Source: Acidocella aquatica (lineage in GTDB: Bacteria > Pseudomonadota > Alphaproteobacteria > Acetobacterales > Acetobacteraceae). Taken from it: 64,000 nt of DNA. A model generated the notes under the pieces. That model had not been told where the DNA came from and made no database searches. It worked only from the letters and a program-made list of their open reading frames with translations. The stretch spans positions 33,433 to 97,432 of the forward strand of contig NZ_BSOS01000088.1 of the NCBI RefSeq assembly GCF_030160635.1. Reading direction: 5' to 3'. Both the position numbers and the translations under genes were made by a program. Below are positions 1-9,346 of this stretch, in pieces. How positions within the stretch are numbered: the stretch's first letter is position 1; each line of letters opens with the position of its first letter.

Positions 1-319
1 TCACCGGGTCGCCGCCCGCGGTGCGCCAGTTTTTGCGGACCCAGCCGGTATGCCAGCGGGTGATGCCGTCCTTGAGGTATTGGCTGTCGGTATTGAGGAT
101 GACGCGGCAGGGGCGGGTAAGGACGGCGAGGGCTTGGGCGGCGGCGGTGAGTTCCATGCGGTTATTGGTGGTATCCATTTCGCCGCCGGAGAGTTCGCGC
201 GTGGTGCCTTTGAATTTGAGGATGGCGGCCCAGCCGCCGGGGCCTGGGTTGGGGCGGCAGCCGCCGTCGGTCCAGATTTCGACCGCGTTTTCGGTGGTGG
301 CGGGGGTATCAGAGGCCAT
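1..319 (-). CDS. rnhA: Ribonuclease HI, 3' end beyond window
   Basis: RNase HI cleaves the RNA strand of RNA-DNA hybrids in the cytoplasm. The reading frame starts at the ATG at 319-317 and runs off the window edge after about 106 codons. The N-terminal motif [16 protein letters not shown] carries the first catalytic Asp, [10 protein letters not shown] the catalytic Glu, and [11 protein letters not shown] the second Asp. The last catalytic Asp and C-terminus lie outside. The start overlaps the end of thrB by 11 bases, a gene order usual in alphaproteobacteria, so the two are probably co-transcribed. Identification is firm; only the 3' end is missing. Confidence 0.93.
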   Translation of the reverse strand, partial: MASDTPATTENAVEIWTDGGCRPNPGPGGWAAILKFKGTTRELSGGEMDTTNNRMELTAAAQALAVLTRPCRVILNTDSQYLKDGITRWHTGWVRKNWRTAGGDPV

Positions 320-1268
320 AGGCGGCGGGCCCTTGGGCGGCGTTGTGGAAGCGCAGGCGACGGTAGTAGTCCAACGGGTCTTTGGGGGTGACCATGGCGC
401 CTGGGGGTGTGTTCAGCCAGTCGTAGAGCCGGGTGAGCAGGAAGCGCATGGCGGCACCCTGGGCGAGCACGGGCAGGGCGGCGGTTTCAGCTTCGCTGAG
501 CGCGCGGTGGGCCATGTAGCCGCGCAGCAGCGCGCGCGATTTGGTGACGTTGAAGCTGAAATCCTTCTCGAAGCACCAGGCGTTGAGGCAGATGGCGATG
601 TCGTAGGCGTAGATATCGGTGCAGGCGAAGTAGAAATCGATCAGCCCGGAGATTTCGCCGTCGAGGAAAAAGACATTATCGGGAAATAAATCGGCGTGGA
701 TGTGCCCGGTGGGCAAGTTTCGCGGCCAGTTGGCGACGATACCGTGCAGCATCTGCGCCAGTTCGCCGCCCAGCCCCGGCTGCACGCTATCCGCGCGCGG
801 GGCGGATTTTGCGAGCAGTTCGGCCCAGGCGTCCGGCGCCAGGGCATTGGCGCGGGTGGGGGCGAATCCGGCGCCTGTCAGGTGCAGTTTGGCCAGTGCC
901 GCGCCCAGCGGTTCGCAATGTTCCACCAGCACCCGGCGCGGCCACACGCCGGGCAGGAAGGTGGTGATGGCGGCGATCTTGCCGGCCAGCGGGTTGAGGT
1001 TTTTGCCGTCGCGCGCGCGCACCGGGAGCGGGCAGGAGAGGCCATGCGCGGCCAGATGCTCCATCAGGCCCAGAAACCAGGGGAGATCAGCGGGGTCGAC
1101 GCGTTTTTCGTACAAGGTGAGAATAAAATCCCCCTGCGTGGTTTTCAGCGCGTAGTTGCTGTTCTCCACCCCCTCGGCGATGCCGCGGAAGGCGACCATC
1201 GAGCCGATGTTGTAATGCGTGAGGAATTCGGCCAGGGCCTCGTCCGTAACTTCTGTATAAACCGCCAT
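309..1268 (-). CDS. thrB: Homoserine kinase (ThrB, APH-fold type)
   Basis: Phosphorylates L-homoserine with ATP, the first committed step to threonine, in the cytoplasm. The 319-residue product is the aminoglycoside-phosphotransferase-fold homoserine kinase of alphaproteobacteria, not the GHMP type. Visible are the nucleotide-binding N-lobe (residues 30-60), the catalytic loop [10 protein letters not shown] at 189-198 with catalytic Asp193 and Asn198, and the metal-binding Asp211 in [11 protein letters not shown]. Length matches the family. It overlaps rnhA downstream by 11 bases. It is divergent from the lipoprotein gene that starts at 1314, so a promoter must lie within about 45 bases. Confidence 0.95.
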   Translation of the reverse strand: MAVYTEVTDEALAEFLTHYNIGSMVAFRGIAEGVENSNYALKTTQGDFILTLYEKRVDPADLPWFLGLMEHLAAHGLSCPLPVRARDGKNLNPLAGKIAAITTFLPGVWPRRVLVEHCEPLGAALAKLHLTGAGFAPTRANALAPDAWAELLAKSAPRADSVQPGLGGELAQMLHGIVANWPRNLPTGHIHADLFPDNVFFLDGEISGLIDFYFACTDIYAYDIAICLNAWCFEKDFSFNVTKSRALLRGYMAHRALSEAETAALPVLAQGAAMRFLLTRLYDWLNTPPGAMVTPKDPLDYYRRLRFHNAAQGPAAYGL

Positions 1269-1313
1269 GGCGTGTAGATGACCTTTACAAAAAAATCTGG
1301 CAAGGGAGGCACC

Positions 1314-1880
1314 ATGAAACAGTTCACCACCCCCCTGCTTTCGCTTGCTATGCTGGCCGCCCTCGCCGGTTGCGCCTCAACGCCCGCATCCTCCACCCCG
1401 GCCGCGCCGCCGGCGCCCAAGCCGGTTGCGCAGCAATATTGCCCGCAGGTGGCGGTGCTCGCCCAGACGCAGAATTTAACCACCTTCCTGCCGGGCCGTT
1501 CCGATGTGGGGGCGCAGGTCACCACGGCGCGGATCACCGGGGTCGCGGGGTCGTGTCTGCTGAAGGTGAAAAAAAATCTGCTGGAAGTGAAATTCCAGGC
1601 TGGATTCAGCGCCAGCAACGGTCCCGCCAACCAGGGCGCGCCGATCACCCTGCCGTATTTCGTCGCCATCACCCAGGGCGATACCATCGTGCAGGAAAAT
1701 TATTACAGCATCGTCCTGAAATTCAACGGCAATGCCAGCATCGCGCAAGCCACCAGCAAGCCGCTCGCGGTTGAGCTGCCCAACACGCCCGATAGCGCGC
1801 AGACGCAGATTCTGGTTGGGTTTGAGATGACGCCTGAGCAGCTCAGCTACGCCGCCGCCCATCCCGCCACCGCGCCATAG
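1314..1880 (+). CDS. Putative lipoprotein of unknown function
   Basis: A 188-residue secreted lipoprotein. The start at 1314 is preferred over an upstream in-frame ATG at 1278 because it follows a strong ribosome-binding site (GGGAGG, 1304-1309) and opens directly into a lipoprotein signal: MKQF, a hydrophobic stretch, and lipobox LAGC with Cys at residue 20. A short Ala/Pro-rich linker follows, then a domain rich in Thr, Gln and hydrophobic beta-type segments with no motif I recognise. Probably anchored in the outer membrane facing the periplasm. The gene is convergent with mreB. Function not assigned. Confidence 0.75.
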   Translation: MKQFTTPLLSLAMLAALAGCASTPASSTPAAPPAPKPVAQQYCPQVAVLAQTQNLTTFLPGRSDVGAQVTTARITGVAGSCLLKVKKNLLEVKFQAGFSASNGPANQGAPITLPYFVAITQGDTIVQENYYSIVLKFNGNASIAQATSKPLAVELPNTPDSAQTQILVGFEMTPEQLSYAAAHPATAP

Positions 1881-1918
1881 GCCGGGCCGGCCGGGGATGA
1901 ACCCCGGCCCCGGGAGGT

Positions 1919-2971
<1,053 letters not shown>

Positions 2972-3170
2972 TTAAGCTGTTTTGCGTCTGGCCGCTCCAG
3001 AGGCAAAGCAGAAATCCGAGGCAGGGATTACAGCCAGGGGTGACGGGCGGCAAGGCCCGCGCCAGATAGGATGCATTGTTGCGGGACTTTAATTGCCCGG
3101 TCAGCCAAGCGCTGTGGCACTCCCCATGCCTGGGGTCATATAAGGCTCTTTAAACTGCGAAAGGTTTTAT

Positions 3171-3425
3171 ATGATGAATTTAAGTCCGCGTGTTCTGCCC
3201 GTGCTGCTGCTGGCCACCCTCGCCCTTGCTGGTTGCGGGTATAGCCCTGGGCCGCGCGCACTCTCGGGCGGTGCCATCGGCGCGGGTACGGGCGCTATTC
3301 TGGGCGCGGTGACGGGCATCGGCCCGGGGGCGGGTGCTGCCATCGGCGGTGGCGTGGGGGCTGTCGCGGGTGCCGCCATCAGCCCGCGCGACCTCAACCT
3401 TGGCAAGCCGATCGTCGGGAACTGA
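3171..3425 (+). CDS. Small glycine-zipper lipoprotein
   Basis: 84 residues. Signal peptide followed by lipobox LAGC (Cys about residue 22), then RALSGGAIGAGTGAILGAV and further GxxxG repeats typical of the YMGG-like glycine-zipper family. Such proteins are small outer-membrane or periplasmic lipoproteins of poorly known role, often stress-linked. The residues after the zipper (NLGKPIVGN) are polar. The start ATG is doubled (ATGATG) with a GAAAGG ribosome-binding site about 8 bases upstream. It is a close paralogue of the next gene, so the pair is a tandem duplication. Confidence 0.8.
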   Translation: MMNLSPRVLPVLLLATLALAGCGYSPGPRALSGGAIGAGTGAILGAVTGIGPGAGAAIGGGVGAVAGAAISPRDLNLGKPIVGN

Positions 3426-3529
3426 GCCGCGGGAAAGACAGCCCGGAATGGTCGTTGTTATTTCGTTCTGTCTTGAATTTCCGCGGCGGCGGACCATATC
3501 AAACTGAATAATTACAGTGGAGATTTGCC

Positions 3530-3766
3530 ATGTTGCGTAAATTGACGGTTGGCTTGATGTTAGCCGGTTCATTGACGGCGCTTGCCGGCTGTGGCGACAC
3601 GACGGGGCAGCGCGCGCTTTCGGGCGGCGCGATCGGTGCGGGCGGCGGGGCGATTATTGGCGCGGTGACCGGCATGGGCGCCGGTACGGGGGCGCTCATC
3701 GGCGGTGCCGCGGGCGCCGTGACGGGGGCCGCCACCAACAAGAGCCAGATCAACCTCGGTAATTAG
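3530..3766 (+). CDS. Small glycine-zipper lipoprotein, paralogue
   Basis: 78 residues with lipobox LAGC (Cys about 21) and the same core as the gene before it: RALSGGAIGAGGGAIIGAVTGMGAGTGALIGGAAGAV. The GxxxG spacing predicts packed transmembrane or oligomerising helices. A GTGGAG ribosome-binding site precedes the ATG. A strong intrinsic terminator follows 37 bases after the stop. Function unknown; likely the same as its neighbour. Confidence 0.8.
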   Translation: MLRKLTVGLMLAGSLTALAGCGDTTGQRALSGGAIGAGGGAIIGAVTGMGAGTGALIGGAAGAVTGAATNKSQINLGN

Positions 3767-3802
3767 CCCGGGGGAATGAGTCTGGCGGTCTGTCAGGGTG
3801 AC

Positions 3803-3837
3803 AAAAAAGCCGGGGAAAATTATTCCCCGGCTTTTTT
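3803..3837. terminator. Bidirectional intrinsic terminator
   Basis: Perfect 15-bp inverted repeat (3803-3817 with 3823-3837) around a 5-base loop. The arm reads A6, GCCGGGG, AA on one strand and TTCCCCGGC, T6 on the other, so both directions give a GC stem with a T tail. It sits between the 3' ends of the rightward lipoprotein gene and leftward htpG, and serves both. Confidence 0.88.
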
Positions 3838-3843
3838 ATGCGG

Positions 3844-5643
3844 CTACGCCCCGGCGATGGCGTTGGCGATGTGGCGCACGAAGGCGGCGGGGTCTTCGGG
3901 GAGGTCGCCTTCCTGGAGTTTGGCGAGGTCCAGCAGCAGATTGGCCTCGCTTTCCAGCTCCGCGCGGGTTGCCAGGGCCTGGATGAGCTTGTGGCCGGGG
4001 TTGATCTCCAGCGCGGGCGGCAGGCCGAACACGGGGCGCCCGGCGCGGCGCAGCATGCGCTGCATGGCCAGATCCGGCCCGGCCTCGCTGGCCACCAGCA
4101 TCGCCGGGCTGTCCTTCAGCCGGGTTGAGGCGGTGACGCCCGAGACCTTGCCTTCCAGCGCCTTGGCCAGGTTTTCGCAGAGCGCGGTGATGTCCGCACT
4201 GCTTTCCGCCGGCGCGAAGAGGCTGGCGGCCTGGGAGGCGCTTTTTAGTTTTTTGTCCTTGTAGCTCTCCATCCGTGTTGGCCAGAAGGCGTCAATCGGG
4301 TCGGCGAGGAGCAGCACCTCGTAGCCTTTTTCGGCGAAGCCTTCGAGCTGGGGCGAGGTTTTGAGGTTGGTGGCGTCGCCCGCGAGGTAGTAGATGTCGC
4401 TCTGGCCCTCGGGCATGCGGGCGATGTAGTCATCGAGCGTGGTGGCGTCCTCCTTGGTGGAGGCGAAGCGCAGCAGGCCCGCGATATCGGCGGCGTGGCC
4501 GGTGTCGTCGTAGAGCCCCTCCTTCAGCACGGCGCCGAAATTATCCTGGAAGGTTTTGAAGGTTTCGGAATCCTTGGCCTGGGATTTCAGCTCGGAGAGG
4601 ACACGGTTGACCAGCGCCTTGCGGATTTTATCCAGCACGGGGGTGGCCTGCAGGATTTCGCGGCTGACGTTGAGGGGGAGATCTTCAGTGTCGACCACGC
4701 CGGTGACGAAGGAGAGCCAATTGGGCAGGAGCCTGGCTTCATCGGTGATGAACATGCGCTTCACATGCAGGCGGACCTTGGATTCGCGGGTTTCCTCCAC
4801 CGGCATGAAGGGTTTGCTGGAGGGGATGAAGAGCAGGGCCGAGAATTCCAGAGTGCCCTCGGCGCGCCAGTGGATGGTGGCCCAGGGTTCGTCCCACGCG
4901 TGGCCGGTGTGGCGGTAGAAGGCGGTGTAATCCTCCTTGGAGATTTCGGATTTGTTGCGGCGCCAGAGGGCGTTGCCCTCGGTGACGGAGGCGAACTTGC
5001 CGTCTTCCTCAAGCTCGATGGGCAGGGCGATATGGTCGGCCCATTTGCGGATGATGGTTTTGATGCGCAGCGGCTCGAGGAACTCCTCCGCCTCCGGCTT
5101 GATGTGCAGGATGATGGTGGTGCCCGATTCGTCGCGCGCGGCGGGTTTGATTGTGTATTTCCCCTTGCCGTTGGAGAGCCAGGCCCAGGCCTCCTGGTGC
5201 CCGGCCTTGCGCGAGATGACCTCGACCTCATCGGCCACCATGAAGGCGGAGTAGAAGCCGACGCCGAACTGGCCGATCAGGCTGGGGCGCTCCTCCGGGC
5301 TTTTTGCGGCCAGGGAGGAGGTGAAGGCGGCGGTGCCGGAGCGGGCGATGGTGCCCAGGTGGTCCGCCAGCTCCTCCTTGCTCATGCCGGTGCCGTGGTC
5401 GGAGATGGTGATGGTCTGGGTTAGTTTATCGGTGGAGATTTTGATGGCGGGGTTTTCAGGCAAGGCCAACGCGCCATCGGAGAGGGCGAGGAAGCGGCGT
5501 TTGTCGGTGGCGTCAGCGGCGTTGGCGACCAGCTCGCGCAGGAAAATTTCGCGGTCGGAGTAGAGGGAGTGGACCACGAGGTCGAGCAGGCGGCCGACCT
5601 CGGTGCCAAAATCATAGGTTTCTGCGGTGACGGTTTCGGTCAT
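3844..5643 (-). CDS. htpG: Chaperone protein HtpG (Hsp90)
   Basis: ATP-dependent Hsp90 chaperone, cytoplasmic. 599 residues, slightly shorter than the roughly 620-630 of the family. Visible are the GHKL ATPase N-terminus with LVVHSLYSDREIFLRELVANAADA (the first line of the ATP site), DHGTGMSKEEL, and IGQFGVGFYSAFMVADEV, then the middle domain with the ERRES-like loop (LNVSREILQ) and a C-terminal dimerisation domain. The start has an AGAGGA ribosome-binding site. The stop lies six bases from the bidirectional terminator. An AT-rich leader upstream (5740-5800) probably holds the promoter, but I cannot define a heat-shock promoter with confidence. Confidence 0.96.
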   Translation of the reverse strand: MTETVTAETYDFGTEVGRLLDLVVHSLYSDREIFLRELVANAADATDKRRFLALSDGALALPENPAIKISTDKLTQTITISDHGTGMSKEELADHLGTIARSGTAAFTSSLAAKSPEERPSLIGQFGVGFYSAFMVADEVEVISRKAGHQEAWAWLSNGKGKYTIKPAARDESGTTIILHIKPEAEEFLEPLRIKTIIRKWADHIALPIELEEDGKFASVTEGNALWRRNKSEISKEDYTAFYRHTGHAWDEPWATIHWRAEGTLEFSALLFIPSSKPFMPVEETRESKVRLHVKRMFITDEARLLPNWLSFVTGVVDTEDLPLNVSREILQATPVLDKIRKALVNRVLSELKSQAKDSETFKTFQDNFGAVLKEGLYDDTGHAADIAGLLRFASTKEDATTLDDYIARMPEGQSDIYYLAGDATNLKTSPQLEGFAEKGYEVLLLADPIDAFWPTRMESYKDKKLKSASQAASLFAPAESSADITALCENLAKALEGKVSGVTASTRLKDSPAMLVASEAGPDLAMQRMLRRAGRPVFGLPPALEINPGHKLIQALATRAELESEANLLLDLAKLQEGDLPEDPAAFVRHIANAIAGA

Positions 5644-5716
5644 GCGATCCTCTGGGTAGGGGGGATTTGTGGACCGATCAGTTAGGTGAGAGCGGTGGCG
5701 GGATCAAGGGCCGGGT

Positions 5717-5730
5717 GCTTCACGTGAAGC
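5717..5730. promoter_or_regulatory. 14-bp perfect palindrome upstream of htpG
   Basis: GCTTCACGTGAAGC is a perfect palindrome about 75 bases upstream of the htpG start, beside an AT-rich tract. Position and symmetry fit a regulator binding site, but no regulator is implied by the sequence. It could be chance. Confidence 0.25.
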
Positions 5731-5896
5731 TTTTGTGAGGGATTTACTATAACATATTGTTAGTAATGCTTAATTTTTTACTTGCACCCCAATTTGTGCG
5801 GGTTTGGTACGAAAAAGGAATGAATGGACGGCGGCGGACTACGTGATTGCCTCACGTCAATCACGCTCTACCTTATGTTTTACGATCAATATTGGT

Positions 5897-6676
5897 TTAG
5901 CCGAGAGCCTTTAGCGCCGCCGCGTGAAGGGCGGGGTTGGCGGCGGCCAGCACGGTGCCGTCGCAGCCCATGCGGAGTTTTTCGCCGGACCAGCCGGTGA
6001 TGGTGCCGCCGGCGGCTTCGATGACCGGGGCGAGGGCCACCCAATCCCATGGTTTCAGGCCGAATTCGGCGACGATGTCGATCTGGCCGAGGGCGAGCAG
6101 GCCGTAGGCGTAGGCATCGCCCCCCCAGTAGATGCGCCGCGAGGCCGATTGCAGGCGTTTGAAGCGGGCGGCGGCGGCATCGGTGGGGAACATCTCGGGC
6201 GCGGTGGAGGAGAGTTCGGCCTCGGCCAGGGTGGTGATGGGGCGCGGACCGATGGTGCCGCCGAGGGGGCCGGTGAAGCGCGCGGGAACATCGCGCCCGC
6301 CGCGCCAGCGCTCGTTGGTGATGGGCTGGTCGATGAAGCCCAGGATGGGGACGCCATCCTCCAAGAGACCCAATAGCGTGCAGAAGGTGAGGCGGCCGGT
6401 GATGAAGGCGCGGGTGCCGTCGATCGGGTCGATCACCCAGACGTATTTGGCGTCTGCGTTGTGGTCGGCGAGTTCCTCGCCCAGAATACCGAAATCGGGG
6501 AATTTTTCGCGCAGGATGGTGCGCAGGGTCTCTTCGGCCAGCTTGTCGGCCACCGTGACCGGGCTTTCATCGGATTTATCGTCCGAGAGAACGCCGGTGC
6601 GGAAATAGGGGCGGATGGCGGCCCCGGCGGCGTCAAGCGCCGCCTCCGCGGTGGCGAGCAGGGCCGCAAGGTTCAC
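5897..6676 (-). CDS. hisN: Histidinol-phosphatase, inositol monophosphatase family
   Basis: Probably dephosphorylates L-histidinol phosphate in histidine biosynthesis, cytoplasmic. 259 residues with the Mg-binding inositol-monophosphatase signature: GILGEE (Glu ligand), YVWVIDPIDGTRAFITG (Asp ligands) and the C-terminal KPWDWVALAPVIEAAGG. The TRAFITGR variant after the DGT is characteristic of the HisN branch rather than of true inositol phosphatases, which usually have TTNF. The start overlaps the stop of the cytochrome gene upstream by 4 bases (ATGA), so the two are translationally coupled. Other phosphatase substrates cannot be excluded. Confidence 0.85.
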   Translation of the reverse strand: MNLAALLATAEAALDAAGAAIRPYFRTGVLSDDKSDESPVTVADKLAEETLRTILREKFPDFGILGEELADHNADAKYVWVIDPIDGTRAFITGRLTFCTLLGLLEDGVPILGFIDQPITNERWRGGRDVPARFTGPLGGTIGPRPITTLAEAELSSTAPEMFPTDAAAARFKRLQSASRRIYWGGDAYAYGLLALGQIDIVAEFGLKPWDWVALAPVIEAAGGTITGWSGEKLRMGCDGTVLAAANPALHAAALKALG

Positions 6677-7665
6677 GGCAGCTTCTCGGGGGTGTCAGAG
6701 TTGCTGTTGAGATAGGCGATCACGTTCGCGCGGGCCTGCGCGTTTTTGATGCCGGGATAGGCCATCATGGTTCCGGGCGCGTAACCCATGGGGTTCTCCA
6801 ACCAGGCGCTCAGGGTGTCATCGGTCCAGGCGGCGCCGGCCTTGCTCTTGACTGCGGCGGAATAGCTGAAGCCGGGGGCGGAGAACGCCTTGGCGCCGAT
6901 GATGCCATACAGATTGGGGCCGACGCCCGCGGCGCCGCCCTTGGCCAGGGTGTGGCAGGCGGCGCATTGCTGCATCACCAGGGCTTTGCCCTTGGCGATG
7001 TCAGCCGTTGCGAAGAGCGTGTCGATGCTGGGCTCTGTTTCCGCGGCCGGGGCGCCGGCAGCGGCCGGGGTCGCCGGAGCGGCGGCCGCGGTGGCGGCTT
7101 TGATTTCATCGGCGGCCGGCAGCGGCACGGGGGTGGCGGCCAGGGTGCGCAGATAGGCCACGACATCGGCCCGGGTCTGCACGTTTTTGATGCCGGCGTA
7201 GGACATGCCAGTGCCGGGGGCGAAGCTCATCGGCGCGGCGAGCCAGGCGTTTATGTTGTCATAATTCCAGTTGCCCTTGGCTTTGTCCTTCACGGCATCG
7301 GAATAGGCGAAGCTGCCGGAGAACATCGGCGTGCCCATGAAGCCATAAAGATTGGGGCCGACACCCGCGGCGCCGCCGGGGGTGAGGGTGTGGCAGGCCG
7401 CGCATTGCTGCTGCACGAAGGCGGCACCCTTGGCGACATCGCCAGTGGCGATGAGCGGGATGATCGACTCCAGCCCGGCCGCTGCCGCGGCCACGGGGGC
7501 TGCGGCGGTTTGCAGGCCGGTGATTTTGATCGCCGGGGTTTTTGGCGCCTCGTCGGGCACCACGATGCTGGCGATGCGGTTGGCACCCCAGAAAATCAGC
7601 CCGGCGGTCAGCAGACCGGCTGCGATTTTGTTGCCCAGCAGACTGTCCTTGCCTTTACCGCTCAT
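6673..7665 (-). CDS. Membrane-anchored di-heme cytochrome c
   Basis: About 330 residues. The start at 7665 is chosen because it begins MSGKGKD just before a single transmembrane anchor (about 14-35); a longer frame adds 11 unlikely residues. Two cytochrome c domains follow in tandem, each with a CAACH heme motif (residues 88-92 and 234-238), a conserved GVGPNLYG segment and an axial-ligand Met (FAPGTGMSY near 154, YAPGTMMAY near 300). An Ala/Pro-rich linker joins them. The protein resembles CycM-type membrane cytochromes, which carry electrons to terminal oxidases in the periplasm, but with the domain duplicated. It overlaps hisN by 4 bases and is divergent from kdsB. Confidence 0.88.
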   Translation of the reverse strand: MSGKGKDSLLGNKIAAGLLTAGLIFWGANRIASIVVPDEAPKTPAIKITGLQTAAAPVAAAAAGLESIIPLIATGDVAKGAAFVQQQCAACHTLTPGGAAGVGPNLYGFMGTPMFSGSFAYSDAVKDKAKGNWNYDNINAWLAAPMSFAPGTGMSYAGIKNVQTRADVVAYLRTLAATPVPLPAADEIKAATAAAAPATPAAAGAPAAETEPSIDTLFATADIAKGKALVMQQCAACHTLAKGGAAGVGPNLYGIIGAKAFSAPGFSYSAAVKSKAGAAWTDDTLSAWLENPMGYAPGTMMAYPGIKNAQARANVIAYLNSNSDTPEKLP

Positions 7666-7759
7666 GCCTAAACCTGACCCTCTCGTTATTTGCCGCAATT
7701 GCGCTTACCCCTATAGCGATTTAGGCAGGCACGACAAGCATCAGCGAGACAGTGATAAC

Positions 7760-8497
7760 GTGACACCGATCATCCTCATCCCCGCCCGCATGGGCTCCAC
7801 CCGTCTGCCCGACAAGGTTTTGGCCGATATCGCCGGGCTGCCGATGATTGTGCATGTGTTGGAGCGGGCGCGCGCGGCCGGTTTGGGGCCGGTGGCGGTG
7901 GCCTGCGGGGAGGCGGTGATCGCGCGCGCGGTGGAGGCGGCAGGCGGGGTGGCGGTGTTGACCGACCCCGGGCATCCATCGGGCTCGGACCGGATTTTTG
8001 ATGCGCTGAACCTGCTCGACCCCGGCGGGGTGCATGATGTGATTATCAATCTGCAGGGGGATCTGCCGAGTATTTCGCCGGAATATCTGCATGCGGTGCT
8101 GCGCCCCCTGGCGGACCCGGCCTACGATATCGCGACGCTGGTGGCGCCGGTCACCTCGGAGGAGGAGGCGAAGGCGCATTCGGTGGTGAAATGCGCCTGT
8201 GCGTTTGGCGAGGGGCAGGAGGTGGCGCCGGCGCTGTATTTTTCGCGCAACCGCGTGCCCTCGGGCGCGGGGGCGCTGTGGCACCATATCGGGATTTATG
8301 CCTACCGCCGGGCGGCGCTGGCGCGGTTTGTGGCCCTGGCGCCCTCGCCGCTGGAGTTGCGCGAAAAACTGGAGCAGTTGCGCGCGCTGGAGGCGGGGAT
8401 GCGCATTGGCGTGGCGCGGGTGCCGGCGGCGCCTTTTGGGGTGGATACGCAGGCGGATTTGGAACTGGCACGCAGGAATTTGGGGCATTATTCATGA
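7760..8497 (+). CDS. kdsB: 3-deoxy-manno-octulosonate cytidylyltransferase
   Basis: Activates Kdo with CTP for lipopolysaccharide inner-core synthesis, cytoplasmic. 245 residues from a GTG at 7760, which gives the family N-terminus (TPIILIPARMGSTRLPDKVL). This contains the nucleotide-binding IPARxxSxRLPxKxL motif. Further motifs are DIAGLPMIVHVLERA, VLTDPGHPSGSDRI, VIINLQGDLPSI, and GIYAYRRAALARF near the C-terminus. The frame stays open upstream, so earlier starts are possible but would add non-homologous residues. It overlaps pheA by 4 bases (ATGA), and the pair is likely co-transcribed. Its presence shows a Kdo-containing LPS and a Gram-negative host. Confidence 0.94.
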   Translation: MTPIILIPARMGSTRLPDKVLADIAGLPMIVHVLERARAAGLGPVAVACGEAVIARAVEAAGGVAVLTDPGHPSGSDRIFDALNLLDPGGVHDVIINLQGDLPSISPEYLHAVLRPLADPAYDIATLVAPVTSEEEAKAHSVVKCACAFGEGQEVAPALYFSRNRVPSGAGALWHHIGIYAYRRAALARFVALAPSPLELREKLEQLRALEAGMRIGVARVPAAPFGVDTQADLELARRNLGHYS

Positions 8498-9342
8498 GCA
8501 GCATCGCTTTTCAGGGCCAGTTTGGCGCCTATTCGGACCTTATATGCCGGCTCTCCTACCCGGAGATGACAACCCTGCCCTGCGAGACGTTTGAGGCGGC
8601 GATTGAGGCGGTGCACGAGGGGCGGGCGGAGCTGGCGATGTTGCCGCCGGAGAATTCGCTGGCCGGGCGGGTGGCGGATATGCATGCGCTGCTGCCGGAG
8701 AGCGGGCTCTCGATCATCGGTGAGAAGTTTTTGCGCATCGAGCACTGCCTGTTGGCGCCGCCGGGGGCGAGCATTGCGAGCATCAAGCGGATACATTCGC
8801 ACCCGGTGGCGCTGGGGCAGGTAAGGCGGTTGATCCGCGAGCTGGGGGCGACCCCGGTGGTGGAGTATGACACCGCCGGGGCGGCGGAGATTGTTGCCGC
8901 GAAGAACAGCATGGAGGATGCGGCGATTGCCTCCTCGCTGGCGGGGGAGCTGCACGGGTTGCAGATTTTGCGGCGCAATGTGGAGGATGAATCCCACAAT
9001 ACGACGCGGTTTTATGTGATGGCGAAGGAGCCGGTTGTTTTTGCGCCGGATACGCCCAATTTGATGACGACGTTTGTGTTTAACGTGCGCAATGTTCCCG
9101 CGGCGCTGTTCAAGGCGCTGGGCGGGTTTGCGACGAACGGCGTGAACATGACCAAGCTGGAGAGCTACATGGTGAACGGGACTTTTACCGCGACGCAGTT
9201 TCTGGCGGAGGTGGAGGGACACCCGGCGCAGGAGAAACTGCGCCTGGCGTTTGAGGAGCTGACGTTTTTCTCGACCGAGATAAAGATTTTGGGCACTTAT
9301 CCGGCGGATGCGTTCCGGCTCGCGCAGCGGGCGGGGGGCTAG
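8494..9342 (+). CDS. pheA: Prephenate dehydratase
   Basis: Converts prephenate to phenylpyruvate in phenylalanine synthesis. 282 residues, a monofunctional enzyme without a chorismate mutase domain. The catalytic domain (1-180) has PPENSLAGRV, the histidine-rich SHPVALGQ, and the catalytic TRF triad at 171-173 in ESHNTTRFYVM. A C-terminal ACT domain (about 190-275) with NVPAALFKALGGFATNGVNMTKLES would bind phenylalanine for feedback control. The start overlaps the kdsB stop. The next gene begins 4 bases after the stop, suggesting one transcript. Confidence 0.95.
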   Translation: MSSIAFQGQFGAYSDLICRLSYPEMTTLPCETFEAAIEAVHEGRAELAMLPPENSLAGRVADMHALLPESGLSIIGEKFLRIEHCLLAPPGASIASIKRIHSHPVALGQVRRLIRELGATPVVEYDTAGAAEIVAAKNSMEDAAIASSLAGELHGLQILRRNVEDESHNTTRFYVMAKEPVVFAPDTPNLMTTFVFNVRNVPAALFKALGGFATNGVNMTKLESYMVNGTFTATQFLAEVEGHPAQEKLRLAFEELTFFSTEIKILGTYPADAFRLAQRAGG

Positions 9343-9346
9343 GGCG

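Noticed and set aside
4495..5424. Long plus-strand open frame across htpG
   Set aside because: Shadow of htpG; no homology and no ribosome-binding site.
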